Assembly: GCA_023238725.1 (NCBI GenBank)
Contig: CM041547.1
Span: forward strand, 21,562,744-21,626,743
Direction of reading: 5' to 3'
Origin: Scortum barcoo
Taxonomy: Eukaryota > Chordata > Actinopteri > Centrarchiformes > Terapontidae
DNA length: 64,000 nucleotides
Below, piece after piece: positions 10,524 through 23,010 of the stretch. Numbering within the stretch: position 1 is the first letter of the stretch; each line of letters opens with the position of its first letter. The notes under the pieces are model-generated. The model had not been told where the DNA came from and did no database searches. It was given only the letters and a program-made list of their open reading frames with translations. Both the position numbers and the translations under genes were made by a program.

Positions 10524-12099
10524 TACATGCTGTGAAGAGCAGCACAGGCGCCCTGCATCCTCTGAGATAGCGCTCTGGAGCTCTGCTGCGCCACTTTGAC
10601 TTTTTTACATATATATGTAACAAGTTCTGTTTTGCACTTGAATGCAACACCACATGTGCAGCAACAGGTTAACAGGAGACTCTTGATTTTCTATCTGTGT
10701 TTTCAGCCCCTCCGTGTTATTTTTGTGCAGACAGCGGCCGTGCGGCTGCTTTTCATGCCGCCGGTTCATTCAGACTAACTTTGCAAAATAAATGTCACCG
10801 CTCTCTGATGCAAAACCGCCTCTCCTAAAATCTTGCTGCTCACTGCATCGCTTCACTTTTAAACACCAGTCTTTTCCACCCTGTTCGTTTAACAAAAGGC
10901 AGAAATCTGATTGGATTGCACCAAAATCATATCTTTCACAAGTTATTTTTATTCTTATTTTGCTGCTGTTGTCAAGGAAATGATAAGATTCAGGAAATTT
11001 CCCCAAATGATTACTGAGTAGCTGTGAACTTGTTTGTGTGTGTGTGATAGAATATGTTAAAATGAGTCTCTTCTTGTGTGAGGCATCTACAATAAATGTT
11101 GCACTTTGACCAGTTTGGAGAAGCTCTTAAGTTGTGTTTGAACTATTTTTTAAAATTTCCTCTGCTGTACTAATGATTCATCATGGTAAAACCTCACATT
11201 TTAATCATTAATATCGGCCTAAAAATACCACTTTTACAACCGTGCAAGAGAGTGAACAGGAAAAAGAAAATTGACAATTCTTTGCTGAAGTTTTTAAGTG
11301 ATCTTTTTGCAGCTTTATGCACAAACGCTCAGTTTCAGAGAGTCAAGTCCAACAGGCTCTGCAGCTCTCACACTCTTTTACCCTCTCTTAAACTCAAGTG
11401 TGTTAGTCCACTCTTTGCACTTTGCATGTGTCTTGCAAAGCAAAATATAATCCTAAATTTGATACAATCTCTACTGCTTCCTTCCAGGCACCTTGTTTTT
11501 AAGACAAAGCATCTTTTTTTTCCTTCAGGGTCTTTCTGAAAGGATTTTCCTTTTGTCAAGCCAAGCGGTGGCAACGACCTGCCCATATTATACAGCTGCT
11601 GGAAGTCTGTACTCTTATAAAGCAGACTTGTTTATCCCTCATTGGCATCATCTGACAGTGGACTGCCAGGGCCTGTTTGATGTGTAATTCATTCCTGATT
11701 TTTACAGTGGTTTTATTAAAAGACTTTTCCCTCCCGTCATATGCTCTCTGATGATGGCTACCGGAGGCTGAGGGGATGTTCTCGGCTCCTCTCGTGCGGG
11801 CACAAGTCAAGTCTGGCTCCCATTTAAAAACATCAGCAGAGAGGATCATAACGTCGCCCTCTCGTTGACACCAGAGAGGGAAAGGAGATTTTTATTATTT
11901 TCCCTTAATTCTTCATTTTATTGAAGAAGCTATTATGGGCTCCTTAGTGTGTTTGGTTAAGGCTCAGAGGGTGAAACCAACTGAATCTGACGTAGAAATG
12001 GAAAGAAAATAGAAGCAGTTTGGTAAAGGATGATTAAAAACATCACACATATTGTCTATAGATCAGGGCTTTCTGTGTGTATGAAATTACTTATATAAG

Positions 12100-12340
12100 G
12101 ATTTTATTTTAAATGGCCTTTAGCTCTGAGTTGCCCGGCCTGCATTTCCAAACAGGCCTTTAGCGCTAATGACTTTATCTGTAATTGATAAATATTCTTT
12201 CACAGCAGATAATCCCCCCAACAAAAGAATCTTTCATTTAGCTACATAAATTTCCTCTAATGAAAAGTACTTGACAGCAGAAGCTCATGCAGTGTAATGT
12301 GGTACACATGTTGCACATAATGGTAATTTGCATGTGTGTC
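12100..12340. promoter_or_regulatory. candidate conserved non-coding element
   Basis: This segment is free of simple repeats and carries TTTAGCGCTAATGAC, TGTAATTGATAAATATTC, TCTAATGAAAAGTAC and an octamer ATTTGCAT (12326-12333). The density of homeobox- and POU-type sites is what developmental enhancers often look like. Without an alignment this remains a guess. Confidence 0.3.
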
Positions 12341-12511
12341 ACTGGCCGGGCAGGAGAAAGAAAACACACACTTCAGTGTGTTTGCAGCCCCTCATACTGT
12401 GTTTCTTGTCATTTTTTTAAAAAACGTTGTGCCCATATGTGTGTGTTGTGAAGAGAAGAAACAACTTCCCTCTCCGTGCAAACAGCACCAGCAGCCCTCT
12501 CTTCTTCTCTG

Positions 12512-12523
12512 CACACACACACA

Positions 12524-12554
<31 letters not shown>

Positions 12555-12555
12555 A
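12512..12555. repeat. (CA)n microsatellite with CTCTCT interruption
   Basis: Two CA blocks are separated by CTCTCT. Confidence 0.9.
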
Positions 12556-15500
12556 GCATTCCCTTGCAGCTCCGTCTGCAGACGGAAAGGCACATTTTGT
12601 TTATTTAATTGCTGTTAATAATTAAAAATGCGAGCTTGGACCTCGGATATGGCAACAATTGTAAACAATCGAATGAATTATTAACTGTGATAAAAGCCTC
12701 GCTGGAGACGGGCAGCGTGCTGGGAAGTGACGGACGCTGCGTAATGGAGGCAGATTACGAGGAGAGCCCTGAGAGGAGTGTGTGTGCTGTGTGACTCCTG
12801 GTGTTTTTGTTTTTTTATTCTTTTGATATAATTTAGGGATGAAAATCATATCTATATTCAGGCCCTATTTTCATGTCAAACAGCTGTTACAGGTTTATTA
12901 AGAGAGATGGGAGCCACTTCCACAGTAAAGCCTCTTATATTTCATTCCCACCTTCATTCTGAAAGCACATTTGGAGCCTGTAATTACACTTTTGTGCTCA
13001 GATTGTGTTTGACGATATTTTTTCTCTTATTATTTCCAATTACTAATACTTTTTCGTTTTTTTTGTCTGCCTTTATTTTTTTTCCCCCCAAACTGAAACT
13101 GTCCGTTCCCCTCAGGCCACAATGACGCACACAAAACCTGCATCTCCAAAAACACACTCTATTTTTTTTCTGGTTTCATTGCATTTTTTTTTCAATGTGT
13201 TCAGTGGTACTGTTATGCAGCTCGTAATGTTGTCATCTCAGACTGTGCGACGTTTTAACTTATTCCTTCCCTCTGCCCCCCCTCTGCCCGCCTGGACGCT
13301 GACCCCTGCTCTCCTCGCCTCTTAACACCCTCTCAACACTAAAGTATTACCCTACTCACCTTCTAAACAATGCCTTAGTGGTAAGTCCTATTCAGTCCCT
13401 ATTTATTCCGCATTAGGTGTGTGTGTTTCTATATATTCCATCTTGAGAAAATGTTTTTTTTGCTGATCCTCCTGCAGGGATGCTCGCTGACCTGCAGCAG
13501 GCCCGAGCAGGGAGGGAAGAGCTGATTATTTTCGCACACACTCCATGAAAATTTGCATTTTGTATTGGTTTTTTTTTCTGCTTTTTTTTTTGTTATTGGC
13601 GGTGTGATCAGATCTGAAGAAACTTTTTCTTTTCTCTTTTTTTTCACCCGTCGTTGCAGTGCGTTCAGTCTGCAGGCTGCAGCTCCGACCGCTCTGTTTT
13701 AATGCGTGCAAAGGAAAATATCACTTTTGGAACAGGGAGAGACGGATTACATCACAAATATTACTCCTAAGCTGCATTTTATACAGGCGAGATGCTTTCC
13801 ACACGCCGGTATTTGAATTTAGAGGGGGGGGGGAAAGAAGTTATACACTCATTTTAGAAGTCCGGCCTGCATTTCCAAATGTTTTGTATCTTAAACTCAT
13901 TTAAATAGCTTCAACTTTAACTCCTGCACCTCTCCTCTCCTCCTCTTCTTCTTTCTCACGCAGCAGCGATGTTCTCCTTCTTTTTTCCCGCTGCTCTGTT
14001 TTCTTTGTCCGTCTCTAATAGTCAGAAGTCACCTCTGCTTTGAGGTCACCGGCTCGGCGCACATGACTTATTGCTCCGTCCTCCCAGTCTGAAGCGCTGC
14101 AATTTTCTTTATCAGCGCTATATGTTGCTCCAAGAGGATGTATGATGTTTTTCTTACGTCACCACCACTCCTTATCGCTCCCTATCAGACAGCAGTGTTT
14201 TCAATGAAAATATCAAAGCAATATTTAGAGGGGGGTGGAAGCATGAGCTAGTTTGTTTTATGTGAAAATCTGATTAAATTAATGTAATCAATACCTGCAC
14301 TTTCGAGCATTAACTTTGCATTTACACGTGTTTGCTGAGGTGGCCCTCACCCTCCCCCTCTGCTCCCTCCCTGTCTCCTCCCAAGGCCTGCAAAATGAGT
14401 TGGAACAGCTGTTTGGAGGATTAAAATCTGATGGAACCTCAGTCTGAATAAACAGAAAATGTTGGATTTTTCAGAAGGCACACACATGCATGCGTGCGAG
14501 CGTGCACACGCGGACATGCAAACATGCACCTCAAACCTTTGGTGCCATGTCTTCATGCCAATTAGGCCTGCGAGTGGTTATCGCTGGATTAGCCGGGGTG
14601 CCAGTTTCCAGGCGACCGTGTCTCACCTATGTCCTTTAAAAAAAATCCTTTTCAAGCCAACTGCTGCAGTTTCATTTGAAAGTCACACAGCAAGTAGTTA
14701 AAAATCTTATCATGTATTATTGCCTGTATTGTATTTCCCAGATGTGAATCAGGATATAACTGTGGGTTTTGGTTGAGGTGCACTTCTGTCTTAATTTTAC
14801 ATATACAGACCCAGAGTAACTCACTGATGCCAAGAAGCAAAAATGAGTTTAATTTGATATTTAAAAAAGCCAGTAGAGCCCTCTGCATCTGGACAAAAGA
14901 CGAATGAGGAATGAACTCATAGTACATGTGACTGACAGGTAGTGCTGATCTATTGTGCTCTCTTGCAACTGAGTGGTTTCTGTGTGTGTGCGCAAGGAAG
15001 ACAGGCAGCACCGGGTGAAATCGGAGTCCCTGATTGGCTGTGGCTGCTGTTTTGTGCTGTACAGGCAGCGCCGGATCTTTTCCCCTCATCACAGGACACC
15101 AGGAGGTCATAATGCCAGCCGCTTGCCTGGGACACCGTGTTCTTTTTACTTATTCATTCATACCACGCCACCAGTTACAAGCCAGTCCACTGAAAAAAAA
15201 AAAAAAAAGAAAAAAGCCATCATTAAAAGACGCTTTCGCATTTTGCATATTGCACCCTGGCTTGGCTTGGTTAAGGTGCCATTTTTGTGTTAATGTGTCC
15301 TCCTTTAATTGGCACCACCAAAGGCCGGCAGTCTAAAGCGAGGAGTTAGCCCTGCAAAGACATCCCAGAGCTTCACGTTAGCTTTTTGTTAGTGTTGCAG
15401 CTTCAGGATTGGTAGCACGTTGTGCATTATTTGCAGTCAGAGTACATGCTGTATCTCTAAGCATATAACTGAGAGGGTTATGAAGGCTTCTGTGATTAAT

Positions 15501-16101
15501 GTCTTTGTCAGTGATATAAATTTTCTGCGTTTATTGTCAGCTGGTGACTGGGGGCCACCATGTGTCAGCAGGAGCGAATTTACAGCAATTTTTACAGAGA
15601 AATTCGGAGCTCTCTTTGGTGGCAGAGACAAAGACGAGATGAGCCGGGCGCATTTTGGCAGCAGGCGATATAGATTTGAATTAAGTAGCATGTAGTTTTT
15701 ATCTCGAGCTGCATGCAGAGAGAGGCAGAACCAACTGTGTCTCATTCAATATCAGCACAGCTGTCCCAGCATCCGTGGAGAATGGATTCCTACTGCTACT
15801 GCCATGGGAGGCTCCAGCCAAGAAGAATGGGAGGATATCCAGTGTGTGCGCTTGTGTTTTAAAAGGAAGGCGAGGAGTGAGAGGAGAGAGTAAAACGCTG
15901 GTGTGTCTATGTCTGTCTCTCAGTGTGAGTGTGTGTGTGTGATTTTGCATGTGTGTGTCATGTTGTCTCCACCCGCCTCACTTTTCCTTCGCTCATGTCA
16001 CCTCTGGCATGGATTAGTCTTTGGCACAACCCTGGCAGTGCCCGCGGCCCCAGCGTAGTTCTGTGGTCGCCGATATGTTGTGCTGTTGCCATGGCTACTG
16101 A

Positions 16102-16126
16102 ACACACACACACACACACACACACA
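16102..16126. repeat. (AC)n microsatellite
   Basis: Uninterrupted AC dinucleotides. Confidence 0.9.
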
Positions 16127-16526
16127 GGTGCTAAATTACATAATTGAGCTAGAACATACAGAGGAACACAAAATACTTAGTGTACAATATGAGAGCAGAG
16201 AGGGAAAAAAAGGCATGGGTGGGGGGTTGGGTGTATAGAGTGTAGTGTGTATGGAGGGGGGCGAGGGGGGATCTCAATTTAAAAGCCATCAACGCAACGT
16301 GTGCCTTCACCAAAATGGACCATTAGAAGGAAACAGAAATACATTGGTGAATTTTTGAGAGCTTTGTCATAGCTGAGCCTCAGACATCAGTACAACATGT
16401 TCTTTCCTCCGATTTTGAGTCATAAATCTAAATAACAGTGCTGCCATTGTGCGGGTATTTGGAGCGTTGTGACAACCAATCCGACAGGGCAATTGAGGAT
16501 AAGGTGTTTGTGGTGACACACAAGTG

Positions 16527-16551
<25 letters not shown>
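16527..16551. repeat. (GT)n microsatellite
   Basis: Uninterrupted GT dinucleotides. Confidence 0.9.
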
Positions 16552-16557
<6 letters not shown>

Positions 16558-19500
16558 TGAGACAGATAGATAGAGAGATCCACAGTGTTCGTATTAGGGA
16601 GGGTGTGGCACGTTGGGTTTATACAAATACACCATGAGGCACACACACATATTTCTTTTTCTACCTCCTCTTGCTCCTCCTCTGCCTCCTTCAGGCTTCA
16701 GTTTATCTTAAAAACAGATCCTGTATCTGAGAGTATCAGCGATATGTCCAATTTCAGCCAATGTTTCTGTCACACTTGGCTTCCACTGGAGTGGGCTTCA
16801 AGAGCAAAACCTTTGAACTGCAGAGTGGCGTGTCATGTTGGATTGATGAGTCTAATTTAAAGACCCCCCTCCAGAGCCGTTTGAAGAATACTCTTCGCTT
16901 CAATTTTGAAAAATCATTTGTGCCTGTTATGTTCCACCCCACAAAAAATCAATTGCCTTGTTAAAATGTCTTCACTTTACATCTACCCTCTCCCTCAAGT
17001 CAGATGTTCAACCATGATTGGCTCTTGAACTTGTGATGTCACAAAAATATCCTCACGTGTGTGCTCATTAAAACTGAGATTTAAGGTGAACACAGAGAAC
17101 TTTCCACCAGCAGCGGCTGAATGTGAAAAAAACATTCTTTAAAGCTCTGCACGTACCTCGTTCTGCACGGTGAAGCTGAGTTTTGAGTGTAGAAAAAAAA
17201 GGAAGAACAATTGATCCATAGAAGAAGCTCAACTGCATAAATCTGATAGCATCTATTGCATGTTAATTCACGATTGCAAAATTAACGTGAGATTCAATTA
17301 TTTTTTTTCGCCAAATTGACTTGTGCGATGCCAGTGGCACAAAACTGCCATCATTATAAAAGATTTCAGTCAATAAAGTCATTGCGGATGGTTAGATGAA
17401 TAATTGTTGTACGTTTCACAGTGTTTAGTTAGTTGTTCCCTGTCTAGTGCTACAGAAGACAGACTGAGAAATGTTTCTGAGTGTGCTTTGTTCTTGCATT
17501 GAATAAATTTGAACTAATGCCAGTATCAACACACGGCGCGAACGTTGACAATAATTCATTCTCTGTTCTTTCTTTTCCCTCTTTTTAATCAACAAGTAAC
17601 GTTTCCACAAAAACAAGCCGCATGATATTGAATTTCCCAAGATCCTCTGTGTTCCGCAAAGAGAAACGTATGGGCTCAAACCTACGATCGGGCACAACCA
17701 GGAGCGTGCAGAGCCATTGTATCAATTTGTCACAGGTCAACAGGAATAGATAGAGAATTGTTGTTGCGGATCATTGACGGCCCACTCAAGGTCACTTCAG
17801 TGTGGGCAATCTGGGCATGTTGTTTGGCCCGTCCTGCCTGCCTGTCTGACCTACATCTCACTGCGCCGGCTAAATATATACAGTAGACCCCTCATTACAA
17901 AGCTTCCAGATTAATCTGGATGAAATCTGAGCACCGTTTCACTCTTGCTGTGTGTTTGACTGCAGCCTTCTCTTCACACGCTTCCCCGGGCTGACTTTCC
18001 ATCTGAGCCTGTCTCTCAGATGCGCACTCACTGAGGAAAAAAAAAAAAAAAGGCAGACACAGGCATTCACACAAACATGGCACATGTGTGCACATTATCA
18101 TATTGTGAATCAGTGAATCAGGAGCTGTAGCCACGTTAGGTCTACCCATTCAGAAACAAAGCCTCTCTACATTTGGAGTAGGGGATGTGTCTGTTTGGAT
18201 TCCTGTCTAACGATGTATACAAGATATATTTTGTGGAGCCTCAGGCGTAACGCACCACCACATACCCAATGACTTGCTACTAATGACTTCACACTAGTAG
18301 ATGAACTACAGCAAAACTGCCCTTGGGAGAAATTAGTTAACTAAAACTATTTAGAAAAAGCTAATTATATAATACAGAAAGATACAGAACAAATTATAAA
18401 ACAAAAAAATTCACATGCCAGCAGAAAAGTCAGGTGTGTGGTGACGGGCATGCCTTCATAGCACTTAGGATGAAAGAAAAAGGAGACTGGGCTGGTCAAA
18501 GGTTTAATTACAGTCAAGAAGCAATGGTAAGATAAAAAAAAAAATCTAAAAAACAAATATAGAAAAATAAATTCAACTTCTTGAATCACTATGCAAGTAA
18601 AAATGTATCTGAACTGTACCAGAAAGCTACTGTAAGTGCAGTTAAAGTACTAGTTTAATTGATAAAATGTAGTTCACTACTCTCCAACACGTCACATACA
18701 TAATCACACAGTCGTTCTTTAATGGCTGCATCACAGCACCAGAGTGTTGTGTGTGATATAAAGACAGTGCTTTCAACATTTCCACCATTCATCCGTTACA
18801 TTTACGGACCAGTTTAACTGGTTATTTGTTAGTTAACTATCTATTTCCACCAATGATCCTTTTTTTCGAATTCTTTAAAGTTGGCAGGTTTGCTAACTAG
18901 TTTTCACACACAGTAAATATCAACCCTTAGTGTTCAGGTGTTACAGCTAACTCACTAGGTGAATTATTTTTTTTTATTCAAATCATAATTTATGTTTTTT
19001 TTTTTTTTCTTTTCAAATGAGTTCTCCACAGTATTTCCATGTACCCTGAGGGAACTGCAGAAGTACCTCCTGGATCATGAGTACCCCTGGTACTCAATGA
19101 TATAGGAAGCCAGCAAAACAATTCCAAATTACCAGGCAAACAAACACCTGGTAAAGACTGGAGAGGCAATTATAATCATCTGGACACAAAGGACAAAGAC
19201 TTCATCAGGCCGTAGTTAATTGGGAAGTGACGGTGGTGTTGGGGATTGTTGTCAAAGGGATGACATCACGCGGTGACGCCACTTGATGATGTTATAGCGT
19301 TCATTATCTTTTCACCGCTTCTTTGACTTTCCTTTAAGTAGAGGAGGTATAAAGAGGCAATGATTGGCTCGTTGATTGTACCTCAGATTTCCCGAGGCTT
19401 TCTTTCATCATCACATTACATTACCTCATGCTGTAGCTGAGGCAAAATGGTTCCAAGTAGAGTCCTGGGCCCTGTTGATCCAGCACAGGAGATGAAAACA

Positions 19501-20395
19501 GTGACTGTGCAGGAGTATAATCCTCACTGCCTATTTAGCAGATAAGATTATGAGCCCAGCAATGATTATAGCCGTGACTTAAACTTAGCATCAGCATCTG
19601 ACATCTCTGTCGCCAAGAACATGGCTCAGAGCTTGTGACTGGGCTTAATAGGCATTTATTGGGTTAATGTTGGAGGGAAAATCTTTTCCTGTCTTGGGGG
19701 TGGGTGGAGGAACGTTGACGCTTGGAGGCTTATGAACCCGCAAGTCAAACAGTAATGAAAACAGTTGTGACCTGATTTCAAGAGCCGGGGAAAAAGACAC
19801 GAAGTAGATGGGGAAGAGGGATTTTTAAGTTACAGACAAAGAATCGCAGACAACAATGGCAAAGTCGCATGATTTTCTCTCCTTCTTTTCTTTTCTTTTC
19901 GTTTCTCCTCGTCTTGTCTTTCTTGCTCGCTTGCCCGATTGTGTTCCCTTTCATTTCTTCCTGTTACCTTTCCTCTCTGTTTCTGTTTGTGTATCTAATT
20001 CGGCCACCCCGTCCGGCAAGGAATAGCTGTCACCCCAGGGAACAAAGCGCTAGATCTTGCTCTTTGGAGCAGGAAGCTGGCATGGGGCCAAGGGTGGAAA
20101 ATCTATACTCGGTTGCATAACATAACATATCTTTACCTCAGATGAACTCTGAGGAGGCCTGGCAGCTGTGAGCAAACAGAGCTGGAGGGCGGGAGTTTGT
20201 GTGTTATTAACTGACTCTGTTTGTGTGGAAGTGTCTGTGTATGTGTTGGGTATGAGTGCGCGCTCTATGCTTCGTGTGACTTGTGTTTGCTGGCCGCTGC
20301 TGCAGGCCCGGGGGCTGTTTGAGACCCCCTTCGACAGGCGAGCGGAGCACAGTGGAGTCAAATAGACCCCTTGTTTGAAATGAGGAGCGAGGATC

Positions 20396-20415
20396 AGAGT
20401 AGAGTAGAGTAGAGC
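20396..20415. repeat. (AGAGT)n short tandem repeat
   Basis: About four AGAGT units, last one degenerate (AGAGC). Confidence 0.75.
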
Positions 20416-21208
20416 AGAGGAGGCCGGGGCCAAGCAGGGCTCAGGGCTAGACTCAAACACAACTGTGTGGCTTCTCCGTTTGGCCCGTAACTACTATCCC
20501 AACTACAGCTGCACCGTATTCTGCGAGGGAATTCAGATATAAACTTTCTGCTCTGTTTAGGCTCAGAAAAATAGCTGCAGGATTAGTGTGCGTTACATGG
20601 AAAGTTGTATATTTGACTGGAAAATTCAGCGCAGGGTGAGGATTTCATGTCACTGCTAAAATATAAAACACAGATGGGCCAGATTTAACTTTATTCAGTG
20701 AGTTCATGGAGCGGGACAGTCGCTGCTCCTCAAACGCTCATTATGACAGTTTATAAATTCACTCCCATGCTGCACCCAGCCCTCCGCTCGCCTGTTATTA
20801 AGACGTCTAGCTGGTGTAGATGCGTCCCTGAATCGAAACCCTTCCAGGAGCCCTCGCTGTGATGTGATCGCCTGCAACCGTAATGGAGAAACAGTGTGCG
20901 CCTGCTCCTCTTTTGTGGCCACACTTTCTCCCCGAGCTCTGAAACGGGACGTGGAGGCAACAGACCCAAAAGCGCTCAACTGTCTGGTGCATCAGGCTGC
21001 TGTCAGTCTCCTCGACGCGTGCAACGTCTTGAGAAAGGGCCCCCATGAAACTCAAACTGGGCTCATTATGGTCATCATCTGGAATAAAGCGCAATCATCT
21101 CCGCCACCTGTGGCAAGCTGCGGTGAAGGAAAGACTCTCATAGGCCTTATGAGCCTGTCTGTTAGAGCCGCACATCAATTCACACACATTCACTCCATTC
21201 ATCCTGTT

Positions 21209-21211
<3 letters not shown>

Positions 21212-21281
<70 letters not shown>

Positions 21282-21286
21282 ATTAT
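21212..21286. repeat. (AT)n microsatellite with ATT tail
   Basis: Roughly 33 uninterrupted AT units are followed by ATT repeats. Such a tract is self-complementary and prone to cruciform formation and length errors. Confidence 0.95.
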
Positions 21287-22289
21287 TTTTTTAATGCCTC
21301 TGCCTTGTTTTTCCTCACACCTGAATAGACGAATTTCCAAGCTAGAGTTAGGACTCATATGGGGACCACAAATTGACTGTATATTGCAGCCAGGCTGTGG
21401 AGATTTATGATGAAAGTGAATAGGGATGGTGTGGGCGGGAATGCAAAGGTGCATATTATAGTTTTTAAAAAAAATACATTGAGGAGCTGAAGGCCTTGAG
21501 AACGGTGTAAAGGAGTGAAACAACAGCGGACTTATTTTTCTCATTCAGTTGAGAAAGACAGAAAGATTATAAAGAGAAATACGGCGCATAGAAGAAAGAG
21601 AGAGGACGGGAAAGAGGAGAGGGAAATGGGCGGGAAAGAAAGAGGCCATAGTCTGTGCATTGTAAATACAGTAGACTGGGGAGAGCTCCATGTCCTTTTA
21701 TTTTTTCTAGCTGCATGATTTGTTTGATTTACTCTCTATCAATCAGCAGAGAATGTATTTACGAACTTGAAGTATATTTGAGAAAGGCTCTTTATAGCTG
21801 TGGCTGTTTGTATTCTCCTTTTACTTTCCTTGGAAGCAGACCGTGATTAAAACAGACGATATAGGCGTATTGTATTTCCTAGGGGATTGGAAGGAATGCA
21901 AATGCATCATAACCATATTATACTAGTTAGGAGCAGTGCGTGTTGCCAAGCCTCTGGATACAGGAGAGCGTAGACGCAGTTACACCAAAGGCACCCGAGT
22001 CCCACAAAAAGCCAGGATCCCACAACTGCAACAACACGAGAGGACATCTGACACTGTTGGACTGTATTTGACATTTCATAGGATACACGCAGCACTGAAA
22101 CCTTTGCTGCATAAAAAGACAGGTTTTTTTTCTCAAAGTGCAAAACTTCACAGAGGAAATCCCAAAAAAAAAAAAAGTTTTTCAGCCTGTCTGTGCGTTT
22201 TGTGTTTGTGTGGATGTGTGTCCGAGCGCCGCAGAATCCGTTTGGCATTTTTGTTTTGAGGGAAGCATGTTGCTGGTGGGACTTTGGCC

Positions 22290-22430
22290 TGCACAATCCC
22301 TCCTCTGTTAAAACAATGCGGCAGTTGTCCTCCCTAACCTAATTACTCCCTCCCGGGGGAGAAAGGCAACAGCACCAAATCCCATAGTTAGGAGCTCTGA
22401 TCTGGGCCCTGCTGTAAGAAAAGGCCTCAT
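22290..22430. promoter_or_regulatory. candidate conserved non-coding element
   Basis: This is a unique-looking stretch with AAAACAATGCGGCAG (SOX-like ACAAT), CCTAATTACTCCC (paired/homeobox-like) and GGCAACAGCACC, between repetitive sequence on both sides. The call is based on motif texture only. Confidence 0.25.
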
Positions 22431-22682
22431 TCATTTCTCTCCCTCCTTCCACCACACATGCAGAGACAGACACACACACACATACATACACTTTCTATTT
22501 TTCATTATTCTCTAATATTTCCCTTGGTATCTGTTTTTCTTGTCTTCGTAACGTTTTATTAATGTTGTGGATTTATTGATGCTGAGGACGTGATTGCATC
22601 TGAAGGTTGGGTAATGTTGTCATGTCCACTTGGAAAATGGAACCAGTTTGGATCAATACACAGACACAATACTGCATTAACT

Positions 22683-23010
22683 TTACCCACTACTAATGGG
22701 CTGTTTTAACCAAGCGTTGGTGTTATTTTTTATCCAACTGTTGAGTTATTTACCCACAAGACAAGACAATAATGTTACTTTCACTAAGCGTTAGACGTAA
22801 CGTCTTCAAACAGACACAAATATTTTGTTCGCTATACAAAGCGATATGCGTCACACTCAAAGAGGAGCACTATACTGACCCAAATTGACCCTGTGATTTT
22901 AAACCGGAGCCAGTGTGGGTTAATACAACACCAATACATTAATGGGTTAACTTGAGCCAATGGAGAAAACCACCCGAGACGAATGGTTTTGATCCAGTAA
23001 CCCAACAATA
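22683..23010. mobile_element. degenerate AACCCA/TGGGTT dispersed repeat
   Basis: Repeated, degenerate forms of AACCCAAC and TGGGTTA (GCTGTTTTAACCAAGC, TATCCAACTGTTGAGTTATT, GTGTGGGTTAATA, ATGGGTTAAC, AGTAACCCAACAAT) are typical of a teleost dispersed element built of these words. Boundaries and family name are uncertain. Confidence 0.5.

Larger units (their letters stand above)
9908..10600 (+). promoter_or_regulatory. CpG-rich 5' end of intron 1
   Basis: This stretch is rich in CpG and in purine runs, unlike the AT-rich intron further on. It contains a four-run G-quadruplex motif at 10154-10171, a (GT)n plus G11 run at 10177-10203, poly-A at 10272-10285 and a (TG)n at 10501-10523. It probably continues the promoter-associated CpG island of exon 1, and downstream start sites are possible. 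The long frames across it are read-through of low-complexity sequence. Confidence 0.5.
10601..22680. other. nfix: intron 1, first half: non-coding
   Basis: No further exon is supported. The segment contains the microsatellites listed separately and, near 11880-12340, repeat-free sequence rich in homeobox-type words. The 13.0-13.9 kb part is T-rich. None of the short frames resembles a known protein. Confidence 0.6.

Noticed and set aside
16761..17140. Possible further dispersed repeat (GATGTCACAAAAAT, CCACCAGCAGCGGCTG)
   Set aside because: Some words seem familiar from fish repeats but I could not place enough blocks in order to call it.
19030..19110. Possible old repeat (GAGTACCCCTGGTACTC)
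   Set aside because: One motif only. No boundaries or second block recognised.
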